Assembly (NCBI RefSeq): GCF_001905445.1
Contig: NZ_LIVQ01000002.1
Location: 124,001-188,000, forward strand
Length of the DNA: 64,000 nt
Source of the DNA: Streptomyces sp. CB00455
Lineage (GTDB): Bacteria; Actinomycetota; Actinomycetes; Streptomycetales; Streptomycetaceae
Direction: 5' to 3'
The notes beneath the pieces were generated by a model, which worked only from the letters and a program-made list of their open reading frames with translations, was not told the DNA's origin and ran no database searches. The first letter of the stretch is position 1, and each line of letters opens with the position of its first letter. Below, in pieces: positions 32,888 through 42,800 of the stretch. The translations under genes and the position numbers were made by a program.

Positions 32888-34315
32888 TTATCGGACTCCG
32901 GCGGTCGCGTGGGCGTCGGACAGGTCGGCGGGAGAGGCCAGGTGGCCCAGTACCGCGGTGGCGGCCGCCACCTGCGGGGAGACCAGGTGGGTGCGCCCGC
33001 CCTTGCCCTGGCGGCCCTCGAAGTTGCGGTTGGAGGTGGACGCGGAGCGCTCACCGGGGGCCAGTTGGTCGGGGTTCATGCCCAGGCACATCGAGCAGCC
33101 CGCGTGCCGCCATTCGGCGCCGGCCTCCTTGAAGACCTTGTCCAGGCCCTCTTCCACGGCCTGCAGTGCGACCCGCACCGAGCCGGGGACGACCAGCATC
33201 CGTACGCCGTCGGCGACTTTGCGGCCCTCGATGATCCCGGCGACGGCGCGCAGGTCCTCGATGCGGCCATTGGTGCAGGAGCCTACGAAGACGGTGTCGA
33301 CCCTGATGTCCCGCAGCGGCTGCCCGGCCGTCAACCCCATGTATTCCAGGGCCTTTTCGGCGGCGTGGCGCTCCGAAGCGTCCTCGTACGAAGCCGGGTC
33401 GGGGACGTTCGCGGACAGCGGCGCGCCCTGGCCCGGGTTGGTGCCCCAGGTGACGAACGGGGAGAGGGCGGAGGCGTCGATGACGACCTCGGCGTCGAAG
33501 ACCGCGTCGTCGTCGGTGCGCAGCGTCTTCCAGTACGCGACGGCCGCGTCCCAGTCCTCGCCCTCCGGGGCGTGGTCGCGGCCCCGCAGGTAGTCGAAGG
33601 TGGTCTCGTCGGGGGCGATCATGCCCGCGCGGGCGCCGGCCTCGATCGACATGTTGCAGATGGTCATGCGGGCTTCCATCGACAGCTTCTCGATGGCCTC
33701 GCCGCGGTATTCCAGGATGTAGCCCTGGCCGCCGCCGGTGCCGATCCGGGCGATGATCGCCAGGATCAGGTCCTTGGCGGTGACGCCCTCGGCCAGCGCG
33801 CCGGTGACGGTGATGGCCATCGTCTTGGGGCGGGCCAACGGCAGCGTCTGGGTGGCCAGCACGTGCTCGACCTGGCTGGTGCCGATGCCGAAGGCCAGCG
33901 CGCCGAAGGCGCCGTGGGTGGAGGTGTGCGAGTCGCCGCAGACCACGGTGGTGCCCGGCTGGGTCAGGCCCAGCTGCGGTCCCACGACGTGGACGACGCC
34001 CTGCTCGACATCGCCCAGCGAGTGCAGCCGCACGCCGAACTCGGAGCAGTTCCCCCGCAGCGTCTCCAGCTGGGCCCGGGAGACCGGGTCGGCGATGGGC
34101 TTGTCGATGTCGATGGTGGGGGTGTTGTGGTCCTCGGTCGCGATGGTGAGGTCGAGGCGCCGGACCGGGCGGCCGGCCTGGCGCAGACCCTCGAAGGCCT
34201 GCGGGCTGGTCACCTCGTGCAGCAGGTGCAGATCGATGAAGAGGAGGTCGGGCTCGCCCTCGGCGCGCCGGACGACATGGTCGTCCCAGACCTTCTCCGC
34301 GAGTGTCCTACCCAT
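32888..34315 (-). CDS. leuC: 3-isopropylmalate dehydratase large subunit
   Basis: Aconitase-family iron-sulfur subunit that, with LeuD, isomerises 2- to 3-isopropylmalate. [15 protein letters not shown] opens it; the substrate and cluster motifs are [22 protein letters not shown] (~130), [15 protein letters not shown] (~349) and [15 protein letters not shown] (~410), providing the three cluster Cys. The ATG at 34315 has GGAGGG upstream. The gene is divergent from ndgR, and its promoter region reaches the NdgR palindrome about 150 bases upstream. NdgR-type IclR proteins are known activators or repressors of leuCD. Confidence 0.96.
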   Translation of the reverse strand: MGRTLAEKVWDDHVVRRAEGEPDLLFIDLHLLHEVTSPQAFEGLRQAGRPVRRLDLTIATEDHNTPTIDIDKPIADPVSRAQLETLRGNCSEFGVRLHSLGDVEQGVVHVVGPQLGLTQPGTTVVCGDSHTSTHGAFGALAFGIGTSQVEHVLATQTLPLARPKTMAITVTGALAEGVTAKDLILAIIARIGTGGGQGYILEYRGEAIEKLSMEARMTICNMSIEAGARAGMIAPDETTFDYLRGRDHAPEGEDWDAAVAYWKTLRTDDDAVFDAEVVIDASALSPFVTWGTNPGQGAPLSANVPDPASYEDASERHAAEKALEYMGLTAGQPLRDIRVDTVFVGSCTNGRIEDLRAVAGIIEGRKVADGVRMLVVPGSVRVALQAVEEGLDKVFKEAGAEWRHAGCSMCLGMNPDQLAPGERSASTSNRNFEGRQGKGGRTHLVSPQVAAATAVLGHLASPADLSDAHATAGVR

Positions 34316-34467
34316 CGCTTTCCCTCCGGCCGGCAGGTTGCGCCGGCGCTTCATAGAGATGTGGTGCGCCTGACCGCCCGTACCCCACGCACCGGACGGC
34401 GGCTCGGACCCAGTGGTTCGTGGACCCGCACATACAGACTCGCTCGTTCTTGGAAAAATTGAACTTG

Positions 34468-34486
34468 CGTTTCACAGTGTGAGACG
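34468..34486. promoter_or_regulatory. NdgR/AreB-type operator palindrome
   Basis: CGTTTCACA and TGTGAGACG face each other around a single G, with one mismatch in nine. It sits 14 bases before the ndgR start and upstream of divergent leuC, the expected place for the IclR-type regulator that controls leuCD and itself. Confidence 0.7.
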
Positions 34487-34499
34487 CGAATATCGTTTC

Positions 34500-35216
34500 A
34501 TGGACAACTCTAGCGGCGTCGGCGTTCTCGACAAGGCAGCTCTGGTACTGAGCGCACTGGAGTCCGGTCCGGCCACCCTCGCCGGGCTGGTCGCGGCGAC
34601 AGGGCTCGCACGACCCACGGCGCATCGCCTCGCCGTGGCACTGGAACACCACCGGATGGTGGCGAGGGACATGCAGGGCCGGTTCATCCTCGGACCGCGG
34701 CTGGCGGAGCTCGCCGCCGCGGCGGGCGAGGACCGCCTGCTGGCCACGGCGGGACCGGTACTCACCCACCTGCGCGACGTGACGGGCGAGAGCGCACAGC
34801 TCTACCGCCGCCAGGGAGACATGCGCATCTGCGTGGCGGCCGCGGAGCGGCTGTCGGGCCTGCGGGACACCGTCCCGGTGGGCTCCACCCTCCCGATGAA
34901 GGCGGGCTCGGCCGCGCAGATCCTGATGGCCTGGGAGGAGCCCGAGCGGCTCCACCGGGGTCTGCAGGGTGCGCGCTTCACGGCGACGGCGCTCTCGGGT
35001 GTGCGGCGCCGCGGCTGGGCGCAGTCGATCGGCGAGCGGGAGCCCGGCGTGGCCTCCGTCTCGGCGCCGGTGCGCGGGCCATCCAACCGTGTGGTGGCCT
35101 CGGTATCGGTCTCCGGCCCCATCGAGCGCCTGACCCGTCACCCGGGCCGGATGCACGCGCAGGCCGTCATCGACGCGGCCGCCCGCCTCTCGGAGGCCCT
35201 GCGCCGCTCCGGCTGA
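34500..35216 (+). CDS. ndgR: IclR-family regulator NdgR
   Basis: A 238-residue IclR-type regulator. The N-terminal winged helix has GVLDKAALVLSALESG and the recognition helix ATGLARPTAHRLAVALEHH; the C-terminal ligand domain carries VPVGSTLPMKAGSAAQILMAW and ASVSVSGPIERLTRHPG. NdgR (AreB) of Streptomyces controls leucine synthesis and amino-acid-dependent growth and antibiotic production. The ATG at 34500 lacks a Shine-Dalgarno site. It is divergent from leuC across the palindrome at 34468-34486, implying autoregulation. Confidence 0.95.
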   Translation: MDNSSGVGVLDKAALVLSALESGPATLAGLVAATGLARPTAHRLAVALEHHRMVARDMQGRFILGPRLAELAAAAGEDRLLATAGPVLTHLRDVTGESAQLYRRQGDMRICVAAAERLSGLRDTVPVGSTLPMKAGSAAQILMAWEEPERLHRGLQGARFTATALSGVRRRGWAQSIGEREPGVASVSAPVRGPSNRVVASVSVSGPIERLTRHPGRMHAQAVIDAAARLSEALRRSG

Positions 35217-35345
35217 CCCGGGGCCGGCCGGCCTGCCGCCCTTCCGCCTCTCTTCCCTCCCCCGGGCCCGGGGGCGCGTACGACGCCGCACACGTCCGAA
35301 CACGCGCCTCCGGGCCCGCCCTTGCACTGCGTCCGGAGACACGGA

Positions 35346-35378
35346 AGAGGCCCTCCGCGATGGTCGCGGAGGGCCTCT
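35346..35378. terminator. Strong terminator between ndgR and the tRNA cluster
   Basis: Perfect 15-base arms (35346-35360 and 35364-35378) around TGG. It lies nine bases past the 3' end of the last tRNA-Glu on the minus strand and also faces ndgR. Confidence 0.88.
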
Positions 35379-35387
35379 CCTCTTCTG

Positions 35388-35460
35388 TACCCCCGACCGG
35401 ATTCGAACCGGCGCTACCGCCTTGAGAGGGCGGCGTGCTAGGCCGCTACACAACGGGGGC
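35388..35460 (-). tRNA. tRNA-Glu (CTC)
   Basis: A 73-base cloverleaf starting GCCCCCG, anticodon loop CTCTCAA (anticodon CTC, decodes GAG), T-arm GGTTCGAATCC, discriminator A. CCA is not encoded. Last gene of a five-tRNA leftward operon and identical in sequence to the other two Glu copies. Confidence 0.97.
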
Positions 35461-35483
35461 TAGCTGGTGCTGCTGTTACTGCG

Positions 35484-35555
35484 CTGGGCTACCAGGACTC
35501 GAACCTAGAATAAGGGAACCAGAAACCCTCGTGTTGCCAATTACACTATAGCCCA
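35484..35555 (-). tRNA. tRNA-Gln (CTG)
   Basis: A 72-base cloverleaf starting TGGGCTA and ending TAGCCCA plus discriminator G, anticodon CTG (decodes CAG), T-arm GGTTCGAGTCC. CCA is not encoded. It differs from the other Gln copy at a compensating acceptor-stem pair (C/G here, G/C there). Confidence 0.97.
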
Positions 35556-35579
35556 AAGTGGTCTAGACCAGACCAACAG

Positions 35580-35652
35580 TACCCCCGACCGGATTCGAAC
35601 CGGCGCTACCGCCTTGAGAGGGCGGCGTGCTAGGCCGCTACACAACGGGGGC
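35580..35652 (-). tRNA. tRNA-Glu (CTC)
   Basis: Second identical copy of tRNA-Glu(CTC), 73 bases, CCA not encoded. The spacer to the flanking tRNA-Gln is 24 bases. Confidence 0.97.
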
Positions 35653-35713
35653 CCTAGCGATCCTGCATCAAGACGTCCGGGTGCGACCCTGGAGATCTCG
35701 CGGGAAGGATCTG

Positions 35714-35786
35714 TACCCCCGACCGGATTCGAACCGGCGCTACCGCCTTGAGAGGGCGGCGTGCTAGGCCGCTACACAACGGGGGC
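35714..35786 (-). tRNA. tRNA-Glu (CTC)
   Basis: Third identical copy of tRNA-Glu(CTC), 73 bases, CCA not encoded, 61 bases upstream of the second copy. Confidence 0.97.
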
Positions 35787-35812
35787 AAGCACTGCGTCAC
35801 TACTGCACTGCG

Positions 35813-35884
35813 CTGGGGTACCAGGACTCGAACCTAGAATAAGGGAACCAGAAACCCTCGTGTTGCCAATTACACTATACCCCA
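35813..35884 (-). tRNA. tRNA-Gln (CTG)
   Basis: First gene of the tRNA operon: a 72-base tRNA-Gln(CTG) starting TGGGGTA and ending TACCCCA plus discriminator G. The U1-containing acceptor end is typical of bacterial tRNA-Gln. Confidence 0.97.
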
Positions 35885-35968
35885 CCGAAAGTCAACCCCT
35901 GTGGGGTTTTTCTTTGGGTGTCGCCTCCGTCCGGCCTTTCGGCCCGCTCCGGCGGCGCAGAAAGAACA

Positions 35969-36697
35969 TTACCGGATGCCTGACCGTGCTCCAAAACGGG
36001 TATCCGCGGCCAGCAGCTGCGGGAGCCCCGCCAGGCAGGTGATCCGGTGGACGCCCTCGGGCCCCTCGCCGCGGCCCCCGTCCCGGTCGAGCCACACCGC
36101 GAGCAGCCCGGCGTCACGCGCGCCGCGCGCGTCGATCTCCGGCTGGTCCCCCACGTACGCCACCTCGCCCGGCTCCAGCCCCATCGCCTGGCAGGCGGCG
36201 AGGAAGGCCCCCGCCTCGGGCTTGCTGATCCCGAGCTCCACGGCGCAGACCAGCACTTCGAAACGCTCCCGCAGCCCGAGGTCGCGGAGTTTGGGCTCCT
36301 GGTTGGCGGCGGAGGAGTTGGTGAGCACCCCGTGCCGGTAGTCGGCGGCCAGGGCGTCCAGGGCGGGCACCACGTCGGGGAAGACGGTCCAGGCGGTCTT
36401 GTAGTGCGCGACGTAGCGGTCGAACCAGGCATCGGCCTCGGCGTCCGTCATCGCGGGCGCCCCGAGGAACTCCCGCACCCGCTCCTGGCGCTGGCCCTGG
36501 AAGGTGCCCTCGCCGGCGGCGTAGCGCGCCCAGTGCCGTTCGGTGATCCGCCGCCACAGCGCGAGCGCCTGCGCGGCGGTCCCGTACCGCTCGGCGATGC
36601 GGTCGGCTTCCAGCTGTCGCGCGAGCCCCGCGGCGTCGGCCCCGGTGTAGTCGAACAGGGTGTCGTCGATGTCCCACAGCACGGCGCGGATCGGCAT
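35969..36697 (-). CDS. HAD-superfamily hydrolase
   Basis: A 242-residue phosphatase-type HAD protein. Motif I is LWDIDDTLFDYTG (~7-19; nucleophile Asp and general acid Asp), motif II Thr-Asn in GVLTNSSAA (~126), motif III Lys in ISKPEAGAF (~158) and motif IV VAYVGDQPEIDARGA (~180). The alpha-helical cap is the insert between motifs I and II (~20-110), a type I HAD related to small phosphoester or haloacid hydrolases. The physiological substrate is unknown. It lies between gltX and the tRNA cluster, behind a terminator. Confidence 0.9.
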   Translation of the reverse strand: MPIRAVLWDIDDTLFDYTGADAAGLARQLEADRIAERYGTAAQALALWRRITERHWARYAAGEGTFQGQRQERVREFLGAPAMTDAEADAWFDRYVAHYKTAWTVFPDVVPALDALAADYRHGVLTNSSAANQEPKLRDLGLRERFEVLVCAVELGISKPEAGAFLAACQAMGLEPGEVAYVGDQPEIDARGARDAGLLAVWLDRDGGRGEGPEGVHRITCLAGLPQLLAADTRFGARSGIR

Positions 36698-36781
36698 ACG
36701 GCCGACCCTACGCCGTGGGCCCTTGCCGCGGGGGCGACTTCCGGGAAGATCGCTTGCGGAAGGTCCGGATGCCGAAAACGC

Positions 36782-36824
36782 CCCGGGGGGGCGGCCACCG
36801 GGGATCCGGTGGCCGCCCCCCGGG
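36782..36824. terminator. Terminator downstream of gltX
   Basis: A 19-bp stem with one bulged base (36782-36801 and 36806-36824) around GGAT, 19 bases after the gltX stop on the minus strand. Confidence 0.75.
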
Positions 36825-36842
36825 CGGGGACGTGCGCGGGCG

Positions 36843-38357
36843 CTACGCGGCGAGCCTGGCCAGCGCGGCGTCGATGCGGGACAGGGACTTCTCCTTGCCC
36901 AGGATCTCCAGGGACTCGAAGAGCGGCAGACCGACCGTGCGGCCGGTGACGGCCACGCGGACCGGCGCCTGGGCCTTGCCGAGCTTGAGGCCGTGGGCCT
37001 CGCCGGCGGTGAGGACGGCCTGCTTGAGGGACTCCGGGTCGCTCCAGTCGGCCGTCTCCAGGTTGGCGCGGGCGGTGGTCAGCAGGGCCGCCGGCTCGCC
37101 CTTCATCGCCTTGTCCCAGGACGCCTGGTCCTCGACCGGCTCCTTGCGGAACAGGAAGTCGACGTTGGCGGTGATGTCCGACAGGACGGTCACCCGGGTC
37201 TGGGCGTACGGCGCGATGCGCTCCCAGGCCGCGGCGTCGAAGTCCTCGGGCTCCCAGTTGGCGTGCGGCGCCCGCAGCCAGGGGGTGCAGGCGTCCGCGA
37301 AGGCCTTGGGGTCCAGCAGGCGGATGTGGTCGGCGTTGATCGCCTCGGCCTTCTTGAGGTCGAAGCGCGCCGGGTTGGCGTTCACGCCGTCGATGTCGAA
37401 CTTCGCGACCATCTCCTCGATCGAGAAGATGTCCTGGTCCTTGGAGAAGGACCAGCCGAGCAGCGAGAGGTAGTTCAGCAGGCCCTCGGGGAGGAAGCCG
37501 CGCTCGCGGTAGAGGTTGAGCGAGGACTCCGGGTCGCGCTTGGAGAGCTTCTTGTTGCCCTCGCCCATGACGTACGGCAGGTGGCCGAAGGCGGGGGTTG
37601 CCTTGGCGACCCCGATCTCGGTCAGCGCCTTGTACAGGGCGATCTGGCGCGGGGTGGAGGAGAGCAGGTCCTCGCCGCGCAGTACGTGCGTGATCTCCAT
37701 CAGCGCGTCGTCGACCGGGTTGACGAGCGTGTAGAGGGGGGCGCCGTTGGCCCGCAGGATGCCGAAGTCCGACACGTTCTCCGGGGTGAAGGACAGCTCT
37801 CCGCGGACCAGGTCCGTGAAGGTGATGGTCTCGTCGGGCATCCGGAAGCGGACGATGGAGCTGCGGTGCTCGCCCTGGTACGCCTCGATCTGCACGGGGG
37901 TCAGGTCGCGGCAGTGGCCGTCGTAGCCGGAGGGCCTGCCGGCCGCGCGGGCGGCGGCGCGGCGCGCGTCGAGCTCCTCGGTGGTGCAGTAGCAGTGGTA
38001 CGCGTAGCCGCCGTCGAGCAGCTTCTTCGCGACGTCCGCGTAGATGTCCATCCGCTCGGACTGGCGGTAGGGGGCGTGCGGGCCGCCCACCTCGGGACCT
38101 TCGTCCCAGGTGAAGCCGAGCCAGCGCAGCGAGTCGAGCAGCTGTCCGTAGGACTCCTCGGAGTCGCGGGCCGCGTCGGTGTCCTCGATCCGGAAGACGA
38201 ACGTACCGCCGTGGTGGCGGGCGAACGCCCAGTTGAAGAGGGCGGTCCGGACCAGGCCCACATGGGGGTTGCCGGTCGGGGAGGGACAGAAACGTACGCG
38301 GGGGGGTACCCCCTGCCCGGGCGGAGTCGAGAGCTGGGGGGAGTTCGCGTTAGCCAC
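36843..38357 (-). CDS. gltX: Glutamyl-tRNA synthetase (non-discriminating type expected)
   Basis: Class I synthetase, 504 residues. The HIGH-like motif is [20 protein letters not shown] (~23-42) and the KMSKS-like motif is [17 protein letters not shown] (~258). The GTG at 38357 overlaps the preceding FAH-family gene by eight bases, implying coupling. Streptomyces lack a glutaminyl-tRNA synthetase, so this enzyme is expected to charge both tRNA-Glu and tRNA-Gln, the latter corrected by the GatCAB amidotransferase. The nearby five-gene tRNA-Glu/tRNA-Gln cluster contains exactly its two substrates. The non-discriminating character is inferred from the lineage. Confidence 0.96.
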   Translation of the reverse strand: MANANSPQLSTPPGQGVPPRVRFCPSPTGNPHVGLVRTALFNWAFARHHGGTFVFRIEDTDAARDSEESYGQLLDSLRWLGFTWDEGPEVGGPHAPYRQSERMDIYADVAKKLLDGGYAYHCYCTTEELDARRAAARAAGRPSGYDGHCRDLTPVQIEAYQGEHRSSIVRFRMPDETITFTDLVRGELSFTPENVSDFGILRANGAPLYTLVNPVDDALMEITHVLRGEDLLSSTPRQIALYKALTEIGVAKATPAFGHLPYVMGEGNKKLSKRDPESSLNLYRERGFLPEGLLNYLSLLGWSFSKDQDIFSIEEMVAKFDIDGVNANPARFDLKKAEAINADHIRLLDPKAFADACTPWLRAPHANWEPEDFDAAAWERIAPYAQTRVTVLSDITANVDFLFRKEPVEDQASWDKAMKGEPAALLTTARANLETADWSDPESLKQAVLTAGEAHGLKLGKAQAPVRVAVTGRTVGLPLFESLEILGKEKSLSRIDAALARLAA

Positions 38358-39138
38358 GCTTGATCACCTTGTTGGTGAGAGTGCCGATGCCTTCGATGGT
38401 GACGGCGACCTCGTCGCCGACGTTGAGGGGGCCGACTCCGGCCGGGGTCCCCGTGAGGATGACGTCACCCGGGAGCAGCGTCATGGCCTCGGTGATGTGG
38501 ACGATCAGGTCCTCGACGGAACGGACCATGTCGCTGGTGCGGCCGAGCTGGCGCTGTTCGCCGTTCACGGTGCACTGGACGGTCAGGTCGCCGGGGTCGA
38601 GGTCGGTCTCGATCCAGGGGCCGAGGGGGCAGGAGCTGTCGAAGCCCTTGGCCCGGGCCCACTGGTTCTCGCGCTGCTGGACGTCGCGCGCGGTGACGTC
38701 GTTGGCGCAGGTGTAGCCGAGGATCACGTCCTTGACGCGCTCCCTGGGGACCTCCCGGCACATGCGGCCGATGACCACGGCGAGCTCCGCCTCGTGGTGG
38801 AGGTCCTGGGAGAAGGAGGGGTAGGTGATCGGGTCACCCGGGCCGACGACCGAGGTGGAGGGCTTGAAGAAGGTGATCGGCGCGTCCGGGACCTCGTGGC
38901 CGAGCTCCGCCGCGTGCTCCGCGTAGTTGCGGCCGATGGCCACGATCTTGCTGGGGAGCACGGGCGGCAGCAGCCGGACCTTGCCGAGCGGGACCTTCGT
39001 GCCGGAGAGCTCGAAGTCCGCGAAGGGGATCCCCTTGATGATGTCGAGGACGAGCTCCCCTTCGGCGCCGGGGGCGGCGTCGCCCTCGACCGCGCCGAAG
39101 GCGACGTTGCCGTCGATCGAGAACCTGGCGATGCGCAC
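38350..39138 (-). CDS. Fumarylacetoacetate hydrolase (FAH) family protein
   Basis: A 262-residue metal-dependent FAH-fold enzyme. Visible motifs are [17 protein letters not shown] (~64-80), [17 protein letters not shown] (~88-104), [15 protein letters not shown] with the metal-binding Glu residues (~114), [20 protein letters not shown] and [19 protein letters not shown]. The family hydrolyses C-C bonds in ring-cleavage products or acts on oxaloacetate-type compounds; the substrate is unknown. It is directly upstream of gltX and overlaps it by eight bases. Confidence 0.92.
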   Translation of the reverse strand: MRIARFSIDGNVAFGAVEGDAAPGAEGELVLDIIKGIPFADFELSGTKVPLGKVRLLPPVLPSKIVAIGRNYAEHAAELGHEVPDAPITFFKPSTSVVGPGDPITYPSFSQDLHHEAELAVVIGRMCREVPRERVKDVILGYTCANDVTARDVQQRENQWARAKGFDSSCPLGPWIETDLDPGDLTVQCTVNGEQRQLGRTSDMVRSVEDLIVHITEAMTLLPGDVILTGTPAGVGPLNVGDEVAVTIEGIGTLTNKVIKRG

Positions 39139-39234
39139 GTGTTGCGTCTGCCCCTCTGTATTGCCGCTGGCTGGAGTCTGGAGCTCCAGGCTAACGCGGC
39201 GGGCAGGGGCGCCCTGCGCCTTTGCCTCCGGGGG

Positions 39235-39423
39235 CTACGGCGCGGCGACGGCCACGGGCGCGTCCATGAGGATCGTGCGCCGCGGGTTGGCGGTCTGCGC
39301 CGGCAGCTCGGCGGCGTGCTCCGGGGTGGCCGGTGCCGCCTGCAGCTCCTCGGCGTCCTTGAGGTGCGCGAGGGTGGTGCGGCGGGGGTTGGCTATGTTG
39401 CGGAACATCGTCGTCGTCTTCAT
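39235..39423 (-). CDS. Small protein with duplicated NPRRT motif, function unknown
   Basis: A 62-residue protein (ATG 39423, GAGGG about eleven bases upstream). It begins MKTTTMFRNIANPRRTTLAH and contains ANPRRTTL at residues 11-18 and ANPRRTIL at 45-52, separated by an acidic Ala/Glu/Pro-rich linker; the tail is DAPVAVAAP. It has no signal peptide or Cys. A possible promoter (TTCGAC, 16 bases, TAGCCT) lies upstream. It is on the gltX side and divergent from the first conservon. The layout (repeated short core, acidic linker) could fit a modified peptide, a signalling peptide or a protein-binding adaptor. Its function is not known to me. Confidence 0.65.
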   Translation of the reverse strand: MKTTTMFRNIANPRRTTLAHLKDAEELQAAPATPEHAAELPAQTANPRRTILMDAPVAVAAP

Positions 39424-39810
39424 CGGAGTGTGTGGCCCTCAGCTGTGTTCGGGGGTGTCGGTCGGCTCGGCGCCGACCCGGGCGCCCAACCCTTCAAGGG
39501 GCAAGGCTAAACATCTGAATCCCCCGTCGAACCGGGAAGTAATGGCCATGGGTGTGTGAGTTTGCTCACCCGTGACCCGGCATTTCCGGCATAACGGGCA
39601 GTCATATCGCCGCGACCAAACGGACATTGCGTCACTGAATACGTCATTCCGCTGCTGATCATCAGGACTGGGACACCTTGGCAGTCGCAGGGTTTGGATG
39701 ACGTAAGTCCGGTTTATCCCGAAAGCATCCGCACATCGCGTAGTCCGCCTGTCACAAGCGGTCACCGACTCTCCGGCGCGGTGCTCGCACCTTGTTGGAG
39801 ATCCTCCACT
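39424..39810. other. Control region between the NPRRT peptide and the first conservon
   Basis: A 387-base non-coding stretch with lower G+C than its surroundings. It holds TGTGA-GTTTGC-TCACC at 39555-39569, close to a CRP-type site. It also holds an 8-base inverted pair, TACGTCAT at 39640-39647 and ATGACGTA at 39698-39705, and CCCTT/AAGGG dyads near 39495. It should contain the promoters of the peptide gene and of cvnA. Confidence 0.5.
39555..39569. promoter_or_regulatory. CRP-like site
   Basis: TGTGA and TCACC separated by six bases, with GTGAG/CTCAC forming a perfect five-base dyad. It lies between the divergent NPRRT peptide gene and the conservon. Assignment to the Streptomyces Crp homologue is tentative. 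Confidence 0.4.
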
Positions 39811-42800
39811 GTGCTGGAATTCGCGGGACCGCCGCGGGAATCAGCCGGCGCGCAGGTGGCGCGAGACAGCGCCGAGCGCGGCGGCACGGAGAGGGAGACG
39901 CGCCGGTCACCGACGACCACCATGGGGCCGTTAGTGCCCCAAGACTCGACACCGTCCCACCGGTCGCCCGGCGGGACGCCTGGTCCAGAGGTTGCGACGC
40001 CAGTGCAGGGACGATTCAAGAGGGATGGCGCGGGGTCTCCCCCAGACCGCCAGGGCCGAGGCGCGGGTTCCCCCCAGGAGCGCCAGGGCCGCGGCACGGG
40101 GTCTCCCCAGGCCCGCCAGGGCCGCGGGGACGCTGCGGCGGAGCAGGAGCCGCGCGGCGGGACCGACCGTGGCTCCTCGCCCCAGCACGCCCACAACCGC
40201 GGGCAGGCCGTCGAGGGCGCCCGCCCCGACTCCTCCGCCACCGTGAAGGCCAAGGGCCGCGGCAAGGCCGTCAAGGCCAAGGCCGGCGCGGTCGAGCAGG
40301 ACGTGGCGATACCGAAGGCCCCCAGCGGGCCCGGTTCGCGCCTCGCCATGCAGAACTGGCGCATCAGCACGCGACTGGTGTCGCTGCTGACCCTGCCCGT
40401 CGTCGCCGCCACCACGCTCGGCGGCGTCCGCATCAACGACTCGCTCAACGACATCGCGCAGCTGGAGCACATGCAGCTGCTGACGACGATGACCCGGCAG
40501 GCCACCAACCTGGCCGCCGCGCTCCAGGAGGAACGCGACAAGTCCGCCGGTCCGCTGTCGGTCGACAAGTCGGGCAAGGCGAACAGCACCGTCGCAGGTG
40601 TCCGCGAGACGACCGACAACGCAGCCAAGGCCTTCGCCGCCGCGACCGACCAGGTCGACAACACGGAGGACAAGGACGAGACGCTCAAGTCGATCCGCAA
40701 CAACATCCTGCAGATCGGCCGCCAGCTCACCCTCATCGAGGACATCCGCAGCAAGGCGTACGCGAACGGCGCCCAGCAGACCGTCACCGAGTACAACAAC
40801 CTGATCGTCTCGCTGCTCTCACTCTCCCAGGACATGGCGCAGGCCACCTCCAGCCCTGAGATGATCAAGCGTACGCGCGCCCTGGCGGCCTTCTCCGCCG
40901 CCAAGGAGTACGCCTCCGTCCAGCGCGCGATCATCGCCGCCTCCCTCCCCGACGGCGCCGAGAAGCCGGGCAGCCTGAAGGAGAACGACCGTCTCTACGC
41001 CCTCTCGGCCCTCAAGGGCGAGCAGCAGTCGAAGAAGACGTTCGAACTCGTCTACCAGGGCCGCTCCGAGGAGCTCCTGACCTCCCTCGGCGACGGCAAC
41101 CCGGAGATCGGCCGCGCCGACCACTACGCGCGCCGCGTGCTGGCCACCGACGGGCAGTTCGCCAAGGAGACGCAGTACAAGTCCTGGATGGACTGGTACG
41201 ACGCGGACGACACCAAGATCCACGCGATGCAGCAGATCGAGCTGACCCTGCTCCAGGACATGGAGCAGAAGGCCCGCGAGCTCAAGAACGAGTCGCAGCA
41301 GGACGCCATCATCAACGGTGCCCTGATCCTGCTCGTCCTCGGCGTCTCGCTCGTCGGCGCCTTCGTGATGGCCCGCTCGATGATCCGCTCGCTGCGCCGC
41401 CTGCAGGACACCGCGACGCGCGTCGCCCAGGACCGCCTCCCCGAGCTCGTCAAGCAGCTCTCGGAGACCGACCCGCAGGACGTGGACACGTCCGTGGAGT
41501 CGGTCGGCCTGCACACCCGCGACGAGATCGGCCAGGTGGCCGCGGCCTTCGACGACGTGCACCGCGAGGCCGTCCGCCTCGCCGCCGAGCAGGCCCTCCT
41601 GCGGGGCAACGTCAACGCGATGTTCACCAACCTCTCGCGCCGTTCGCAGGGTCTCATCCAGCGCCAGCTCTCGCTCATCTCCGAGCTGGAGTCGCGCGAG
41701 GCCGACCCGGACCAGCTGTCCTCCCTCTTCAAGCTCGACCACCTCGCGACCCGCATGCGCCGTAACGGCGAGAACCTCCTCGTCCTCGCGGGCGAGGAGC
41801 CGGGACGCCGGTGGACCCGCCCCGTCCCGCTCGTCGACGTGCTCCGCGCCGCCGCGTCCGAGGTGGAGCAGTACGAGCGCATCGAACTGTCCTCGGTGCC
41901 CGGCACCGATGTGGCCGGCCGCGTCGTCAACGACCTCGTGCACCTGCTCGCCGAGCTGCTGGAGAACGCCACCTCGTTCTCCTCCCCGCAGACGAAGGTC
42001 AAGGTCACCGGGCACGCGCTGCCCGACGGCCGGGTGCTCGTCGAGATCCACGACACCGGCATCGGCCTCTCTCCCGAGGACCTCGCCGCGATCAACGAGC
42101 GGCTCGCGTCGCCGCCGACCGTGGACGTCTCCGTCTCCCGCCGCATGGGCCTGTTCGTGGTCGGCCGCCTGTCCCTGCGACACGGCATCCGCATCCAGCT
42201 GCGCCCCTCCGACTCGGGCGGTACGACGGCCCTCGTCATGCTGCCGGTGGATGTCGCCCAGGGCGGCAAGAAGCCGGCTCCGATGGCCGGCCAGGGTGGT
42301 CAGGGCGGCCCCGGCGGCGGTCAGGGCGGCTCCGGCGCGCAGGCTTCCGTGCCGGGCGGCGCCCGGCCGCCCGTGGGCGCGGGCGCGCAGCGCGGCCAGG
42401 TCGGCGCGGGCGGTCAGCGCGGCCAGGTCGGCGCGGGCGGTCAGCGCGCCGCCCTGCCGGGGCGCGACACGGCGCCCGGACAGCGTCCGCAGGCCGGGCA
42501 GCAGGGCCAGCAGGGTTCCCCGGGCGGCTGGGCGCCGCAGCAGGGCGGTCCCGGTGCTCCCGGCGGCCGTCCCCAGCAGGGTCCGACGACGGCCGGGCAG
42601 GGGCAGGGCGCCTTCGGCTCCGGTGCGCCGCTCGCGGGCCGCGGTCCGCAGGCCCGTCCCGCGGCCGCTCCCACGGCCGCCGGCCAGCCCGGCTTCGCGC
42701 AGGGCAACGGCTTCGAACGCCCCCAGCAGTCCCCGCAGCAGCCGTCGGGTCCGGGCTCGCGCGGGCCCCGGCCGCAGCTGCCGCCGCGCGGCGGCGCCCC

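Noticed and set aside
35388..35884. Regularly spaced identical repeats that could suggest a CRISPR array
   Set aside because: Each repeat folds as a complete tRNA with a CTC or CTG anticodon; they are tRNA genes.
39694..39810. Upstream in-frame extension of the first cvnA from TTG 39694
   Set aside because: No ribosome site there, whereas GGAGA precedes GTG 39811; the extension overlaps likely control elements.
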